This document shows, one piece after another, positions 1-11,560 of a stretch of 64,000 nt of DNA (position 1 is its first letter; each line of letters begins with the position of its first letter). The stretch is from Isoetes taiwanensis. Its lineage: Eukaryota > Streptophyta > Lycopodiopsida > Isoetales > Isoetaceae. The DNA lies in the NCBI GenBank assembly GCA_021234155.1, contig JAJEKV010000074.1, positions 2,361,789 to 2,425,788 on the forward strand. The letters run 5' to 3'. The notes under the pieces were generated by a model, which saw only the letters and a list, made by a program, of their open reading frames with translations, ran no database searches and had not been told where the DNA came from. Both the position numbers and the translations under genes were made by a program.

Positions 1-88
1 ACACTTATCTTCATGAAGTGGTTTACCTGACATGCGTTAAGAGATTGAAGGAAGTCATGGCGCAATGTCACATTCTACCAAACATCCC

Positions 89-1464
89 TTTTTTTTTGTT
101 GAAGAACGTGTTTTACTTCATATTATACACTCAAAATATTACAAAGTACTTCCAGAAGTAAGAAATGTCCCTGAAGCATCAATCACTTTTAGATGATCAC
201 TCCATATTGGAATTTTAATACGATCAGGCCAATTGGAGATCTGAAAGCAATTATACAACTTCTTACGAATTTCTTGAAGCACCACCTGAGAAGAAATACG
301 CTTATCATAAAAGACCTTTCTTCGCCTTCGCTTCCATACACTCATATTAGCCAAGACTTTGTCATGTGAAATGCAATCCTTTTAGAAGCAGTCCACTGAT
401 TTGGATAAATACCCAAAAGAAAGTGCTGACTATCCAAAGATACTCCAAAAAGAGAATGCAGCCAGGACCTAAGACTACTCACCGCGCACACAAATATAAC
501 AAAGGTCCAATGTTTCAATGCACCGGCCACACATTGGGCAAAGTGGGCTTACTCCCGGCTTAAAGCGATGAACCATCTCATTAACTCTCAAAGAGCGATG
601 AATCACCTGCCAAAGTAGAACATTTACCTTTGGAGGATTATATTTAGACCAAATAAGGTTCCAGATGGAGTGCCATTGAGAAGGCAAAGTCTGTAAGTGC
701 CATTTTCGAGAAGGTGATAAAGTATTTGAGGAGGTAAGCAATCTGTAGCATGAACTTACTAGCTTCTTGCCTTCTTTAATACCTTGAACAAAGTTCCAGC
801 ATCTCTTGTTACCCACCTTCTTAATTAGAGGAAGAGCACTTGCTACATAAGCCCATATACTGATATCTTTATCCAACAACCCATATGTCTCCTGAAACCA
901 TTGCCAAGGAGCAATGTCAATACCAAAATACCACTGTTCAATAGAAATAATACCTGCTCTCCTCCACCTCGCTTGGGAATGTGCATGCATAAATTCTACA
1001 ACTGGGTGTAGTTGTCCATGAGTATATAAAGGCAACCACAAAAAGGGGGAAGATGCCTGGAGACAAGCTTCCCAATCAAATGTAATCACCTGCTGGACTA
1101 CCTTCCAGGCCCGAAGCAAGCCTTTCAGTACAGGAGAGGCATGTGAAGAAGCTTTCAATGGACATAACAATGCCCAAGGGAGCTCAATTCTCACACCTCG
1201 CTTATGAAAAACCATACACTTCTTTACTGATTGTTTAAGTAACTTCATACCTGGTGATGCACAATCATCTTTCAACAAACTGAACAATAGCTTAGAAGCT
1301 AAGACCTTACCCTGTAAAGAAAGATCCAACACACCAAGTCCTCCTTGTTGTTTAAACAACATACATTTCTTCCATGCCACCTTCACAGTGCCTCCTTGAT
1401 CGGTACACCAGACAAAATCTCTTACAATCTTTTTTATCTCTGCAAACTTAGAAGCTGGAGCCAA
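89..1464 (-). mobile_element. 5'-truncated LINE remnant (zf-RVT type), LINE-A
   Basis: This is the C-terminal part of a non-LTR retrotransposon polyprotein read on the minus strand. The longest open stretch (475-1464, 329 residues) begins inside the reverse transcriptase connection region (FVWCTDQGGTVKVAWKKC, then GGLGVLDLSLQGKVLASKLL). It ends in a zinc-binding zf-RVT domain (WSKYNPPKVNVLLWQVIHRS, then CPMCGRC). The frame then breaks, and the rest continues in other frames down to about position 140, including VWKRRRRKVFYDKR. A run of nine T at about 90-98 on the plus strand is the likely poly(A) tail. No catalytic RT core is present, so the copy is 5' truncated and dead. The call rests on the zf-RVT layout typical of plant LINEs; the subfamily is not resolved. 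Confidence 0.8.
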
Positions 1465-2311
1465 TAGAAAGATCTCTTACATCCTTTTTAATAATGTCGA
1501 TAGAAAGATTTGCCCTATGTGTAGTTTGTAGAGGGATTAGTAAGATATAATGCCTTTTTTGTATGTAAAAGTATCATTTCCTTCTTGCAGGAATAAAGCT
1601 TTTTTTTTTAAATCATTTTCCAAAGCAAAGTCCGTCTCATATGTACTTTGCAATAGTGGCCTCTTATACAAGTTTGCACAAGAACTAAATTGCACATACG
1701 CAATACATGTAATATGCCCACATTAACTAAATACAAAATTCATACCCTTACAACCTAGCTTAAAGTTTTACATAACAAACATCATTGGTAATCTTTACCC
1801 ATATTTAAAGCTACACACATATACACCCTTGCTAAACTCCACTCTATATCAACCTTTAGTTATATGTGAAATCTTAGCCATAATTTTGCGTACGACCAAC
1901 AAACAAATTAAACAGACACTTCTTTGAGTATTGTAGCTAAAGCCCGTCCATAGGACATTATTGCAAAAATCATAACAAACAAATTTGCAAGGCATGAATG
2001 GTATTCATATTTTCTTATACGTAATGTAGCAAGTCATAGTGGCATGATGTTAAAACAACTATCCATCCATCCATCCATCTTTCTATCCATCTATTTCAAA
2101 TCACCAGTCCATCCAGCTAAATGCTTCGCATTAACTTATATTTGTACCTATGTCCAACAATGCCAGGCATCTGTTACTAGTTTTACTTAATATTATAAAG
2201 GTTGGTTGTTATATGTTGTGTTGGTTGTGCATACAAATATTCTTCAAAAACAAGTAATCGACTTTGTATTGGGATAAAGAAAATGGGGTCATATTGTAGG
2301 TCAACTATATG
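1465..2311. other. intergenic stretch, no gene seen
   Basis: No coding region or recognisable element was seen in this AT-rich stretch. A short (ATCC)n microsatellite lies at 2061-2080, with degenerate copies of the same unit to about 2115. Confidence 0.5.
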
Positions 2312-5050
2312 TTTTTTTTTTTTTTTGAAGCTTTTTAATCATTAATTATGGAAATTAAGTACAAAAAAGGTGATGTGCATGACTAGAGATATCAGTTACA
2401 TCAACCTAAAATTTTGTAGGCTTAATAGAAAACCTATAAATAGTCTACAAGCAAGGGTAGAACAATCCAGTAGCATAAAAGCCTATAAAAATATATTCAA
2501 TGGTCATGTATTTCAGAGACCATTGAAAATATAAGGTCTTAAAACCAGACTTCAAGGCAGAAATCTTCAGAGCGTCAAATTCCAGCCGAGTTGTTGTTGC
2601 TGATAGAAAACTTTAGGACATCCTCTCTGATTAAGCCGAATCCCTTTGCAGAGATACTAAGAGCCAAACATCTGCCAAGAAACTGAGCATAAAAGCAGAT
2701 AGGGAATTAGAAGTTATAGGATTCAATGTAGTGGAAATGATCTCGAAACTAAGGGTTTAGGATTGGAATGAAATGCTTCCTCCAATCCACAATTTCAATC
2801 GACCTGTTTGAATTGCATGTGGAATATAAGTGGATCATAGTGCCATAGCAATCTGCTCTCTCCATGTGGTATAATAGCACTCTCTATAAATTCAAATTGT
2901 TTATCTGTCATATCATTGTTGTTTGCATTCATAAACCACCACAGGACATACATAAGCTGTGTTTCTCTGCAAAATTCTTTTTCCCAAGCTACTTCCCTTT
3001 CAAGGATTTCGTGTAGCTCTTGCATGAGCTTCCCCTTGACATGCCCTTCCCAAAAACTGTAATCACATTCAGACTGCACCTGATTCTGTATCTGACTTTG
3101 AGTTGATAGTGGTTGACCTATATACTTGGAGGCTTCTATGTCATCGAATTGTAGATCCAGCTTATGTTTGCAATTCCATAGATAATCTAGCATCAACAGA
3201 ATCATTGTTAGTAAGCTCATCATGACAATTAAGTTTAAAGAAATTATGAAAGCCAAAAAAATGTTCAAGTGTATCCCACTGTTGATCAAATTGAGCACCT
3301 TCATATTTGTTTTTGTGAGCAGTGGCTGCAAGTTCAAGATCATAAATAATCTGCAACTTTATCCAAAACACAACAAGATTGTGACCACCATACAAACATC
3401 TATTTCGTTCTTCCAAATATTCCATAATGCCGTGAAACAAATGGTATTTAAGAAAGCACTATTCTAGAATGGGACTCGCAAGAAACCAACAAACCGCCCG
3501 ACTACCAGAGAACTTCCTTACAAACTAGGATCGAGGACGAAGGTCACAGGACGAGGCCAACGGCCGGTAAAGGATAGCATGAAAGATACGCCAAATTGGC
3601 TAACCCAGGCAGGAAGAAGCCCCTCCCCTGCCTGGAAACAATTCAAAGAGAATAAGGTACTGCTGAGAGAAGAGGAAGCGCCGATGAGACGTGGATGCAG
3701 AAACGCGCCTGAAATAGCGAACTCCCAACCAAGACGGGCATGCGCCGCCCGCATGCATGCATGACATGCATGCTCGTCCCATTCTAGAATGGCGATCCGA
3801 TGTCTCGGATCGATGCGATTATTCATGATGATGAAATCAATAATTCTGATAGACCTCTGAATATTAAAATGCACTTCAAACCAGTTCCAGAAAGTGTTTA
3901 ATTTAGGGCAGAGAAAGATATGCTCCATGGATTCCTGTTCACTGCAATTAAGAGGACAAAGAGGAATGCTAAATTATTTGACGGAATATCATTTATTTTA
4001 GCCTGGTGTCTGCTAATTGTTTGCAAGTTTGGGACACTCTTATTAGCAATCAACCTATTAAATAAGTAACTTTTGAGGAAGAATAACTTTTGGTGTCTTC
4101 TTCTTCTTCTTCCAAACATTTTTTAATAACTTAGCTTCTTCCTGTTTAGAGATATTCCAATAAATGGATGCTTTAGATGGCAAATTCGAATTATTCAAGA
4201 AATCATGTATATTTGAGACTTTATAGATTTTTTTGTCTCTGAATGACCAGTCAATTCCACAAGTACCGTTACCATCCAAATTAGTAGTAACCACCTTGCC
4301 AATAATATGCTTAAATAGTAGCCTATTGGAATTTGTACCCTTAATTTTAGTCCTGAGCCTAGTCCATGATATCCATCTTCCATTTGACCATAGATCTCCA
4401 AGCTTATAAACATTATGTCAAACCATTTCTTATAATTTTGGGGTGATTTATGGCTAAAGGGATATTATCTCTTCTAGAAAGATGAGGATTCCAAAAAATA
4501 TTCATGTCATGATGGCCATGATTTAAATTATTATGAGAAAAAGCTTTAGAGACTTTATTCCATGCAATAATTAAATTCCTCATCAGAGGGGAGTATTAGT
4601 AGCAGGCTTAATATCGTAAAAGAAGAAGAAGGCAGCTGATGGGCAATTGAAGGATGACCTTTAATAATGCTTTTGTTTAGCCAATATTGAAAAAACTCAG
4701 TGGCAGGATTAATTTCCCTGCCAGAGCATAGGCTTGAAGAAGCAAATTTTACATCCAAGACCACCTATACATTTCTTTATGGTAATAGATCCCCAATTGA
4801 TCATATGATTCTTACCCCATATAAAATTTCTAATAATTCTCTCAATTTGCTGATATATGCATTTAGAGGCAAGAGTTTTGGTGGATAAGAATTAACTGGA
4901 TCAGAAGATCGCCTTGCTGGGATGGAGGAAGTCGCATAAAATTGTGCAAGAAAATGAGAGATTCTGTGTTTAGGGCTTTTGGAATATTCGACATTTTTTT
5001 GGCCATTTTCTAGAATAAAGAGCAGGTGAAAGCAACAAATCAAGGTTCAG
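2312..5050 (-). mobile_element. decayed LINE (zf-RVT type), LINE-B, split by copy A
   Basis: A second minus-strand LINE remnant in several frames. From its 5' side it shows the RT connection region (PLNAYISKLRELLEILYGV near 4810-4880), then frames with KFASSSLCSGREINPATEF (about 4700-4760). A zf-RVT-like segment follows (MEHIFLCPKLNTFWNWFEV, about 3870-3928). After a 357-bp insertion (copy A) the same protein resumes with a W-x-x-W-K-x-R-N motif (MEYLEERNRCLYGGHNLV) near 3370-3440 and runs on, with a frameshift near 3200, to a stop at 2795. A run of 15 T at 2312-2326 is the likely poly(A) tail. The element is inactive. Its value is that it gives the empty-site sequence for copy A. Confidence 0.7.
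3461..3820 (+). mobile_element. hairpin-ended TIR element, copy A (short type)
   Basis: Non-coding element of about 357 bp. Its left end is ATTCTAGAATGGGAC followed by TCGCA. Its right end carries the inverted form (ATGCTCGTCCCATTCTAGAA), then a hairpin at 3793-3812 (CGATCCGATGTCTCGGATCG, 8-bp stem, 4-nt loop) and ATGCG. The body shares a tail of about 190 bp with copies B-E and its internal part with the short copies B and E. It interrupts LINE-B: removing it restores a readable LINE frame (MNN|SAF). ATT occurs at both edges, so a 3-bp duplication is possible but cannot be separated from the element end. No PBS, poly(A) or ORF of its own is present. Confidence 0.75.
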
Positions 5051-7416
5051 GGGAAAGAATAGAATAGAATAGACAAGCAGAGGGAGAATAAACTAATTAA
5101 AAGTCGACTAAAAATGGAGGGAAATCAAATCAATGACATTAATTTGGAGAAATGAACCTAGAGAATTAAAACTGCCTCTGATAGCCAAATTAGCAGCCCA
5201 CTCCATTCAATTCACCTGGAAATAATTCATTGTACACCTTAACAAGGATTTTTGCATCTGAATTATGGCTAAGCACCTGAAAGATCCATGCGACTGCAAT
5301 ATTTTTGTTACCAACAAATTCTTCTAACCAGACTTCTACTATCTCGGTTTCAAATTCCACACAATTGGGAACAAACGTGTATTCTTGATGGAATAAAGAC
5401 ACTGGAAAAATTTAATTGATAATCAAATTTATTCAAAGATCAAAGCAATTTCCTTGTTAAAAACCATAGGTGAATCTTGAATTTTCTTCACAATCGTAAA
5501 TATTTTGCACTCCATTCAATTCTGGCTATGTCGAGAAAGCAATGAGAGCTAGCCTTCTACAAGGCTAGCAGGATTTTCCCTCGAGAATTCCTTCAGTTCC
5601 TACCAGAGAAGGGCGTTCTCCCCTGTGTTTTTGCCAAGAAAGAGTGAGTAACTGAAATAACAGAATTTTCAAGAAAAATGGCACTCATTTTTAGGCGCAC
5701 CCCTACTGCATACCGCCCACCAGCATATAACTTATGTTTCAGAAAGATTTGATGATGAAATGTTGATATACTTATGTTAATGGCTCTATTGGATATATAA
5801 AACATGTATACGATGCTTTGTTCATACACAAACTCCAGCAAGGCTTCTCTAAGTTACACAGTTCTAGTAGGAGGCCACAATTGCCTTGAAAACTGAAGCA
5901 ACAATGTGTTCAAAAGCTTGTTCTTGTGGATCTCGCCTACAAGTTCGTTGGAAACATTGAATTGACTTCATTTTATACTTTGAATTGTCATTGCCACTGC
6001 CACTAAATATTAAAGCTGCTAATTTATTGTTAAAAATTAATTGAGTCTGAGAACCTCATTTCTACAAGGTTAGACGGAATGTTGGCTTAGCAAATTGTGT
6101 TGTATATAAAGGTAGCGACCATTTTTTTCACAAAGTCTAATGAAATTTCGCCATTGTTATTGTTGAAAGGTAAGTCCAAAGTTGTAACATGGGACCAATT
6201 TTCCAATTCAATTCAATTCAATTCTCTTATAGCTTGATGAGCCATTCACGAACATGATCTGTTAACTTCTTGTTACGAGGAAACACAAATGAGATGTGTT
6301 TGGCAAGGGCCTCTGTCTTATTGTCATTTAGATTCAATTCCTGAATAAATTCAATTCCTGAAATTAATCATATCGTCTAGTAAGGAAATATTTTTTTTTG
6401 TGCTTGGAGAGGGAAAATATTAGAAATGCTTATAGTGAGCGCTAGTGTCCGCCTTTTGTCACTTAGCAACAGAGGTGTGACATTTTTCCAACGTGAAGCA
6501 TTTCTTTGGAAGTCATCAAGGAATCCTGAAACACTACATCTTGACTTATCTAGCAAGTTGGCAATGCCTTTAAAAGAAGATGATATGTAGAGCCGTAGAT
6601 TCACAAACATGATCGTGTTCTTGAACTCTAGATTGGCAATGCCTGCATCGGTGCTTTTATTGGCTCCCCATTATGGGTCAATTCCAATGGGGTATTAGAC
6701 TTGTGGACTTGGCTTCTATTTTGCAAGTCGAATAACCAAACCAAGGTCTTAGACTCGTAGATTCGCTTGAGTATTGTGTAAGTCAAATACCCCAAAGAAT
6801 ATTTTACAAGTCAAATACGTCAAGTAGAATTGCGAAAGAAGTGCCCACGCAAGGGAGCTCAAAACCCAACAGACTAGCCATCTGCGGTAAGCACTACAAA
6901 AAAAATGACTGTTGTTATGGTATTCGACTTATAAAATAGACAAGCAGGGTCGGCTCCCAGTTAGTGGGAATCCAACCCCGAAAGGGGCCAATATTTCGCC
7001 CGGACTAGCATAGGTATAATCCTCAATGTACAATTGCGATATCCTTCCCATGTCTTATGATGGTAAAGTTGTTTGCTTAGTTTACATTGTTTTGGATAAT
7101 GTTTTTTATAACGTTAGGTGTTGATTCATTTCTGCCCTTCGAAATGATGAGAGCTCAAACCTCTAAATAAAATGCTTTTGGAACATGTAAATTTATGTAA
7201 ATTTGCAATAATGTTATAGCCCGCAAAATAAATTGGTGCTAGCTTGTTAAAAGACTGAATTCTCAATGATCGCATGATGTTGCTGCATAAATTCAGTTAA
7301 AAGATGGGACAAAAAAAAACATTATTCAAAAAAAAAACATTAACTTTGTTTTCAGCCAGTACATCCAGGGGTTAATATGCATCGTCTAGTGATGACAGGT
7401 GCAATTTGCCATTGCA
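5051..7416. other. non-coding stretch with a small foldback
   Basis: No supported gene; the open frames here are short and look random. A foldback lies at about 6688-6794: TGGGGTATTAGACTTGT on the left pairs with a GTGTAAGTCAAATACCCCA-type sequence on the right. Further GTATTYGACTT-like motifs extend to about 6920. This may be a MITE, but no target duplication was recognised. Confidence 0.35.
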
Positions 7417-9519
7417 CTACTGCTTACATGGCGCCAATGGGCGGCCACATAAACCAGGGTTTCCCTCAAAGCTAGAAGCATCAAGACCCCGATTTGCTAA
7501 TGCCATTGGAATTTGACCTGATAACTTGTTGTTGGATAAATTAAGAAAACGTAAATGCATATCTGCAAGACCAGCAGGAATGCCACCACTCAGTAAATTG
7601 TTTTGCAGATAAAGTGCTCCAAGCTTGGCATTCTTAACAAACTCTGGCGGAATTTTACCACTGATGTTGTTGAAAGATAGGTCCAATATTGGCCATGAGG
7701 AAGTTCTACCAATGTTAAAATCCTGCATTTGTAGCGTAGCAAGCCACTGTGGAATGCCACCCCTTAGTCTGCAGTGACTAAGTGTAAGATTTCCCAACCT
7801 TGGGAGTGTAGCAAGGCCCTGTATCTTCTGAAAGCTGAGATTATTGTTGTCCAGGTCTAATTGTTGCAGATCAGTGAAGTTGCTCATATGATCTGGTAAC
7901 CCCGTAATTTTGTTATTGTTCATTCTAACTTCCACTAGAGAAAATGGAAGAACTCCATCCTTAATATCACCTTCTAACATGTTAGAGGCAAAGAAAAGGC
8001 GTTGAAGGCCTTTGAGACTCTTGAGGCCTCCCAATTTGTCTAATGTTATGGAGTTACTCTCCAGATAAAGTATTCCCAACTTGTGCAAACTACTCAGATT
8101 AGTTTCAAACCCAGTTATGCTGTTCTGGCTTAGCTCTAAAATATAGATACTTGAAGGAAATATGTTTGGGATATTCCCAGTGAGACCACAATTGGAAAGC
8201 ACTAGGTAAAATAAAGATGGAAGTGTTGCTACCCCTGCAATGCTATCAAAACTGAGCTTATTACTGTAGAGTGAGAGATATGACAGGCTAGTAAAATGGC
8301 TAATGTTTGATGGCAGATGAGTAATTTGATTATTGCCCAAGCTAATGGACCAGAGATTAGGCAGCCCAGATGACGGAATTGTGCCAGTCAATTTCAAATT
8401 TCCAGAAAGATCAAGCTGAGTAAGGTTGTGCAAAGACCCTAATGCTTCAGGAATATCACCACTCAAATGATTATCTGAAAGAGCTAAGTATTGGAGATTA
8501 GAAAGCTTACCCAAGGATGCAGGTATGGATCCAGAGAGGCTTGTGTTTGTAATCCTAAGTTGTAATAGACTATAGAGGCTGCCAATGGTCTCAGGGAGAT
8601 TTCCAGATATGAATGTCGAGGATATATCCAAAAACTTTAGACTGGAGAGGCCACCAATGGTGCTTGGAATGTTGCCAGATATGCATGTGTTGTCTAGATC
8701 CAAATATTGTAGGTTCGACAAACGGCCAACTGATGAAGGTATTGATCCCCAGATCTTAGTATACTGTAAGTCGATCTGTTGCAGGTTATACAGATTTCCT
8801 AGCCATCCAATTGATCCACCAAGTTGGGCATTGTACTGGAGGTGAAGTTCCTCTAAGGCCTGCAAGTTACCGAATGATGCAGGAATTGTGCCACGCAGAT
8901 TGCAATTTCCCAAGTCCAACTTCTTAAGCTTCTTGAGATTGCCAAATGAAACAGGAATTTCTCCCTCAATCAAACGATTATTTGGTAGGTACAAAGAACG
9001 GAGCTCTGACAGACCACCAAGGAATGAAGCAAAACCCCCTTGGAGCTGGGATCCAGAGATCCGGAGGTCCTCCAACTTGAACAAATGACCAAGACTTTCA
9101 GGAATGCTGCCATTGATATTATATGCAGCTGTAAAATCTAGCACACGAAGTTCAGACAGAAATCCTAAAGAGCTTGGAAGCGGACCTGATACTCCAGTGG
9201 ACGCCATATTCAAAATTTTTAGATGGGATAGCCTGCCTATGGAATGGGACAGGGTTCCTAATCCAAGCCAGTTCTGCCCAAAGTCTAAACTTACAATGTG
9301 ACCACTGTTTTCACAGGTTACACCAAACCATCTGCAACAATTTGATGTATTCCAGGTTTGAAAGGCTCCATAAGGGTCAGGAAAACGTGCCTTCATCTCC
9401 AGAAGAGCATTTCTTTCGGAGAGAAAACAGTGTGGGTAAGTGCGTGCCTCCAAGCCAACAACAAGCAAGAAAAATGCAAGATAGATACAGAGCAGGGAGC
9501 GGTTGTAAATCGATGCCAT
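7417..9519 (-). CDS. secreted leucine-rich-repeat protein (LRR-RLP-like, no TM or kinase)
   Basis: A single open frame of 700 residues. It opens with a hydrophobic signal peptide (about residues 1-25, LLCIYLAFFLLVVGLEA). An LRR N-terminal cap follows (about 31-68) with the paired-cysteine signature CCRWFGVTC. About two dozen plant-type LRRs (LxxLxxLxLxxNxLSGxIP) fill roughly residues 75-670. The protein ends in NPGLCGRPLAPCKQ, the cap seen before the membrane segment of plant LRR receptors, but a TAG stop follows at once. There is therefore no transmembrane helix or kinase, and the product is probably apoplastic. Such proteins act in ligand binding or defence and development signalling; no specific ligand can be inferred. 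The ATG at 9519 is chosen because the signal peptide starts there. A consensus splice donor lies upstream at 9609-9610. Confidence 0.88.
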   Translation of the reverse strand: MASIYNRSLLCIYLAFFLLVVGLEARTYPHCFLSERNALLEMKARFPDPYGAFQTWNTSNCCRWFGVTCENSGHIVSLDFGQNWLGLGTLSHSIGRLSHLKILNMASTGVSGPLPSSLGFLSELRVLDFTAAYNINGSIPESLGHLFKLEDLRISGSQLQGGFASFLGGLSELRSLYLPNNRLIEGEIPVSFGNLKKLKKLDLGNCNLRGTIPASFGNLQALEELHLQYNAQLGGSIGWLGNLYNLQQIDLQYTKIWGSIPSSVGRLSNLQYLDLDNTCISGNIPSTIGGLSSLKFLDISSTFISGNLPETIGSLYSLLQLRITNTSLSGSIPASLGKLSNLQYLALSDNHLSGDIPEALGSLHNLTQLDLSGNLKLTGTIPSSGLPNLWSISLGNNQITHLPSNISHFTSLSYLSLYSNKLSFDSIAGVATLPSLFYLVLSNCGLTGNIPNIFPSSIYILELSQNSITGFETNLSSLHKLGILYLESNSITLDKLGGLKSLKGLQRLFFASNMLEGDIKDGVLPFSLVEVRMNNNKITGLPDHMSNFTDLQQLDLDNNNLSFQKIQGLATLPRLGNLTLSHCRLRGGIPQWLATLQMQDFNIGRTSSWPILDLSFNNISGKIPPEFVKNAKLGALYLQNNLLSGGIPAGLADMHLRFLNLSNNKLSGQIPMALANRGLDASSFEGNPGLCGRPLAPCKQ

Positions 9520-9720
9520 TTTGATGCATAAAGGATTGAAAGATGTTAATGTGGAAGAGAAGAAGGGGGTTAAAATATGGAGGAAAGGAGGAAAGAGCAG
9601 GCATACTTACCTTGGCTATGGCGGCAGCCGACGGACGCCCTTGGAGCCCTTCTTCTGTTTGCATCGTTTTTGAGGTTTTGGCCGCCTTCAAAAACCTTAG
9701 GTACAAACAATACTACGAAA
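9520..9720 (-). promoter_or_regulatory. 5' leader of the LRR gene with a consensus splice donor
   Basis: Read on the minus strand, this segment contains CCAAG|GTAAGTATGCC with the donor GT at 9609-9610, then a pyrimidine-rich stretch leading to the ATG at 9519. No AG acceptor is seen between the donor and that ATG. The donor may therefore be unused, or a spliced form may start in a further-upstream exon and skip the signal-peptide codons. The open frame continues upstream to about 9706 in another reading frame. Confidence 0.3.
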
Positions 9721-11489
9721 AATGCCCACTAGAAAATTCTATCTAAACAAGTGGGTTGTCCTGAAATGAGAAAATGAAAAAATAGAGTTGTATTTTTTAA
9801 TAGAGCTGTAATCTATGTTTTCAAAGTCAATAAATTGGACGTGTAATTGTTTAGTGAAGGATTGACATCGTTAAAAAGGTGTTGCAACTTTTGAAATATT
9901 TGAAAGTTGGTCAAGAATTGATGACTGTGTTAGAAGAAATGCATAACAAAAGCATAGTTTCAGATGGAATCAAATGAACTAAATGTTGCGATAAGCCCTT
10001 ATTAAAGTTGGAATGCATACCATATATCGTTACATGCGATTTCTTATATATTTGAAATGGATTTCACACGTCGCACGCACAATATAATCCCTCAAAAAAT
10101 GAATGTTGTTAAAGCTTTAAATAGATAATATCGAAGTTAAAATACAACTACTAAATCGATATACATTAGAAGTCACATGTGCAACAACTGTGCATTCACA
10201 AACAATGGTGTGGAAGTATGTGCAAGTGTATATTCCGAGCTAAAACACTTGAAGTTCACCTCCATCATGGTGTTTGCAAATGTGTAGCTTCGGCACGTAG
10301 ATGGGGTGCACCCTGGACTACCATAGTCATCGGATTCGTCGATCCTACGACCCAGATCGTATGTTTAAATTGTTAGCACCTCGCTTATGATTGAGGCGCC
10401 TATGATGAAATATGAAATACGATTTCGCCCAAGGTTTTGAGGGAATATCGAACCTCTATACGACTTTGCCTAAGATTTTAGAATATGAAATACGGGGGCT
10501 CGAACCTCTACCAAAATAACTTAATGTCCTAATAATATTACTTTAACCAATATACCCAGAGAGCTAATGTCGTTAATTTTTACCTTGAATCTATATTTCT
10601 TTTTATAACAATTAGGGATATATGGTCTATGGTTTCAGGAATTGTTATTTTTTACATCCAACATATTTCCTTTAGAATGAGCCAAAAATTTATATTATAA
10701 ATGTATTTCATTTGCAGTCTAAAGAAAACTAATAATGGATGCCCGGCATTGCCGGTCTTTCACATGTAGTCTTAAATACGTTAACCATACATTGAATGGA
10801 AGCAGATGCCAATAGAAAATCATATGAACTGCGGCATTGCCAAGGAGTATGAGCATAAAATATATGTGTAATATTCCTTTCTAACATTCCTAAGTTCCAT
10901 TATGCATGCTCAACAATATATAATTAGATTTGAGGTAAGTAGAAAGCATAGAATTTGTAGGTGGTCATAGCTAAAAAGTGTGCACGGTAGCAATTCAAGG
11001 GCAACATTATTGCAATGAAGGACCTTCTCTATTATCCAACCACCTGATGGAGTGCCAAATAATGTCGTCATGTTGGAATGATGACTAGAAGCTTAATGAT
11101 ATGCATAGCCAAAAGTCCTTAAAACATCATGTGAAGCTATGATGATAAGTGTATGCCCATTTGATTGCATTGTAGAAGTGTGCATTCATGAAGTGCGTAC
11201 ATGTGAGTCACTGACTTGGTTGTAAAGGTAGATGACACGTGTTACTATCAGGCTGGAAAAGTATGTGAATGCATGTCTCGTTATGTCCAAAGGATGATTT
11301 TTGTAGTATTGAACTACAATTTGGAATTGGTAATTATTATTAATTGACTACATGACATTTACCAAATTGAGGTAGTCATATCATATTTTGTTGAGATGCA
11401 TGATTGCAGTGGAAGTTCTCATACTAGAAACAATGTTTGTTGATAATGTCGATAGAAAAGTGCAAATTCCATTAGTCTCTCTCTCCCCT
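9721..11489. other. intergenic stretch with one SINE-like unit
   Basis: No gene was supported. A minus-strand copy of the SINE-like repeat found at 26748-26980 lies at about 10481-10565. Its reversed B-box (GGGGGCTCGAACC) is at 10495-10507 and the matching GGTTAAA region is near 10545-10555. Confidence 0.4.
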
Positions 11490-11560
11490 TCTTTTTTCGG
11501 TTGAAGGATGTACTTTTATTAAATCCCCAAAAATATATAAACCTACATTGAATCGTTATG
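11490..11560 (-). mobile_element. LINE 3'-end-like sequence
   Basis: A poly-T run, then GGTTGAAGGATGTACTTTTA and an AT-rich stretch, closely resembles the 3' ends of LINE-A (about 90-150) and LINE-B (about 2312-2370) in the same orientation. It suggests a third minus-strand LINE tail whose body to the right is too decayed to read. Confidence 0.35.

Noticed and set aside
3670-3715. Hammerhead-ribozyme-like string (CCGATGAG ... GAAA) in the shared tail of the A-E family
   Set aside because: The core C-U-G-A is C-C-G-A, and the sequence between GATGAG and GAAA does not form stem II. The retrozyme idea also fails because there is no LTR pair or primer site.
3579-3782. Open frames on both strands inside copy A (and matching ones in B, D and E)
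   Set aside because: They do not stay in frame between copies and have no domain; the element is non-coding.
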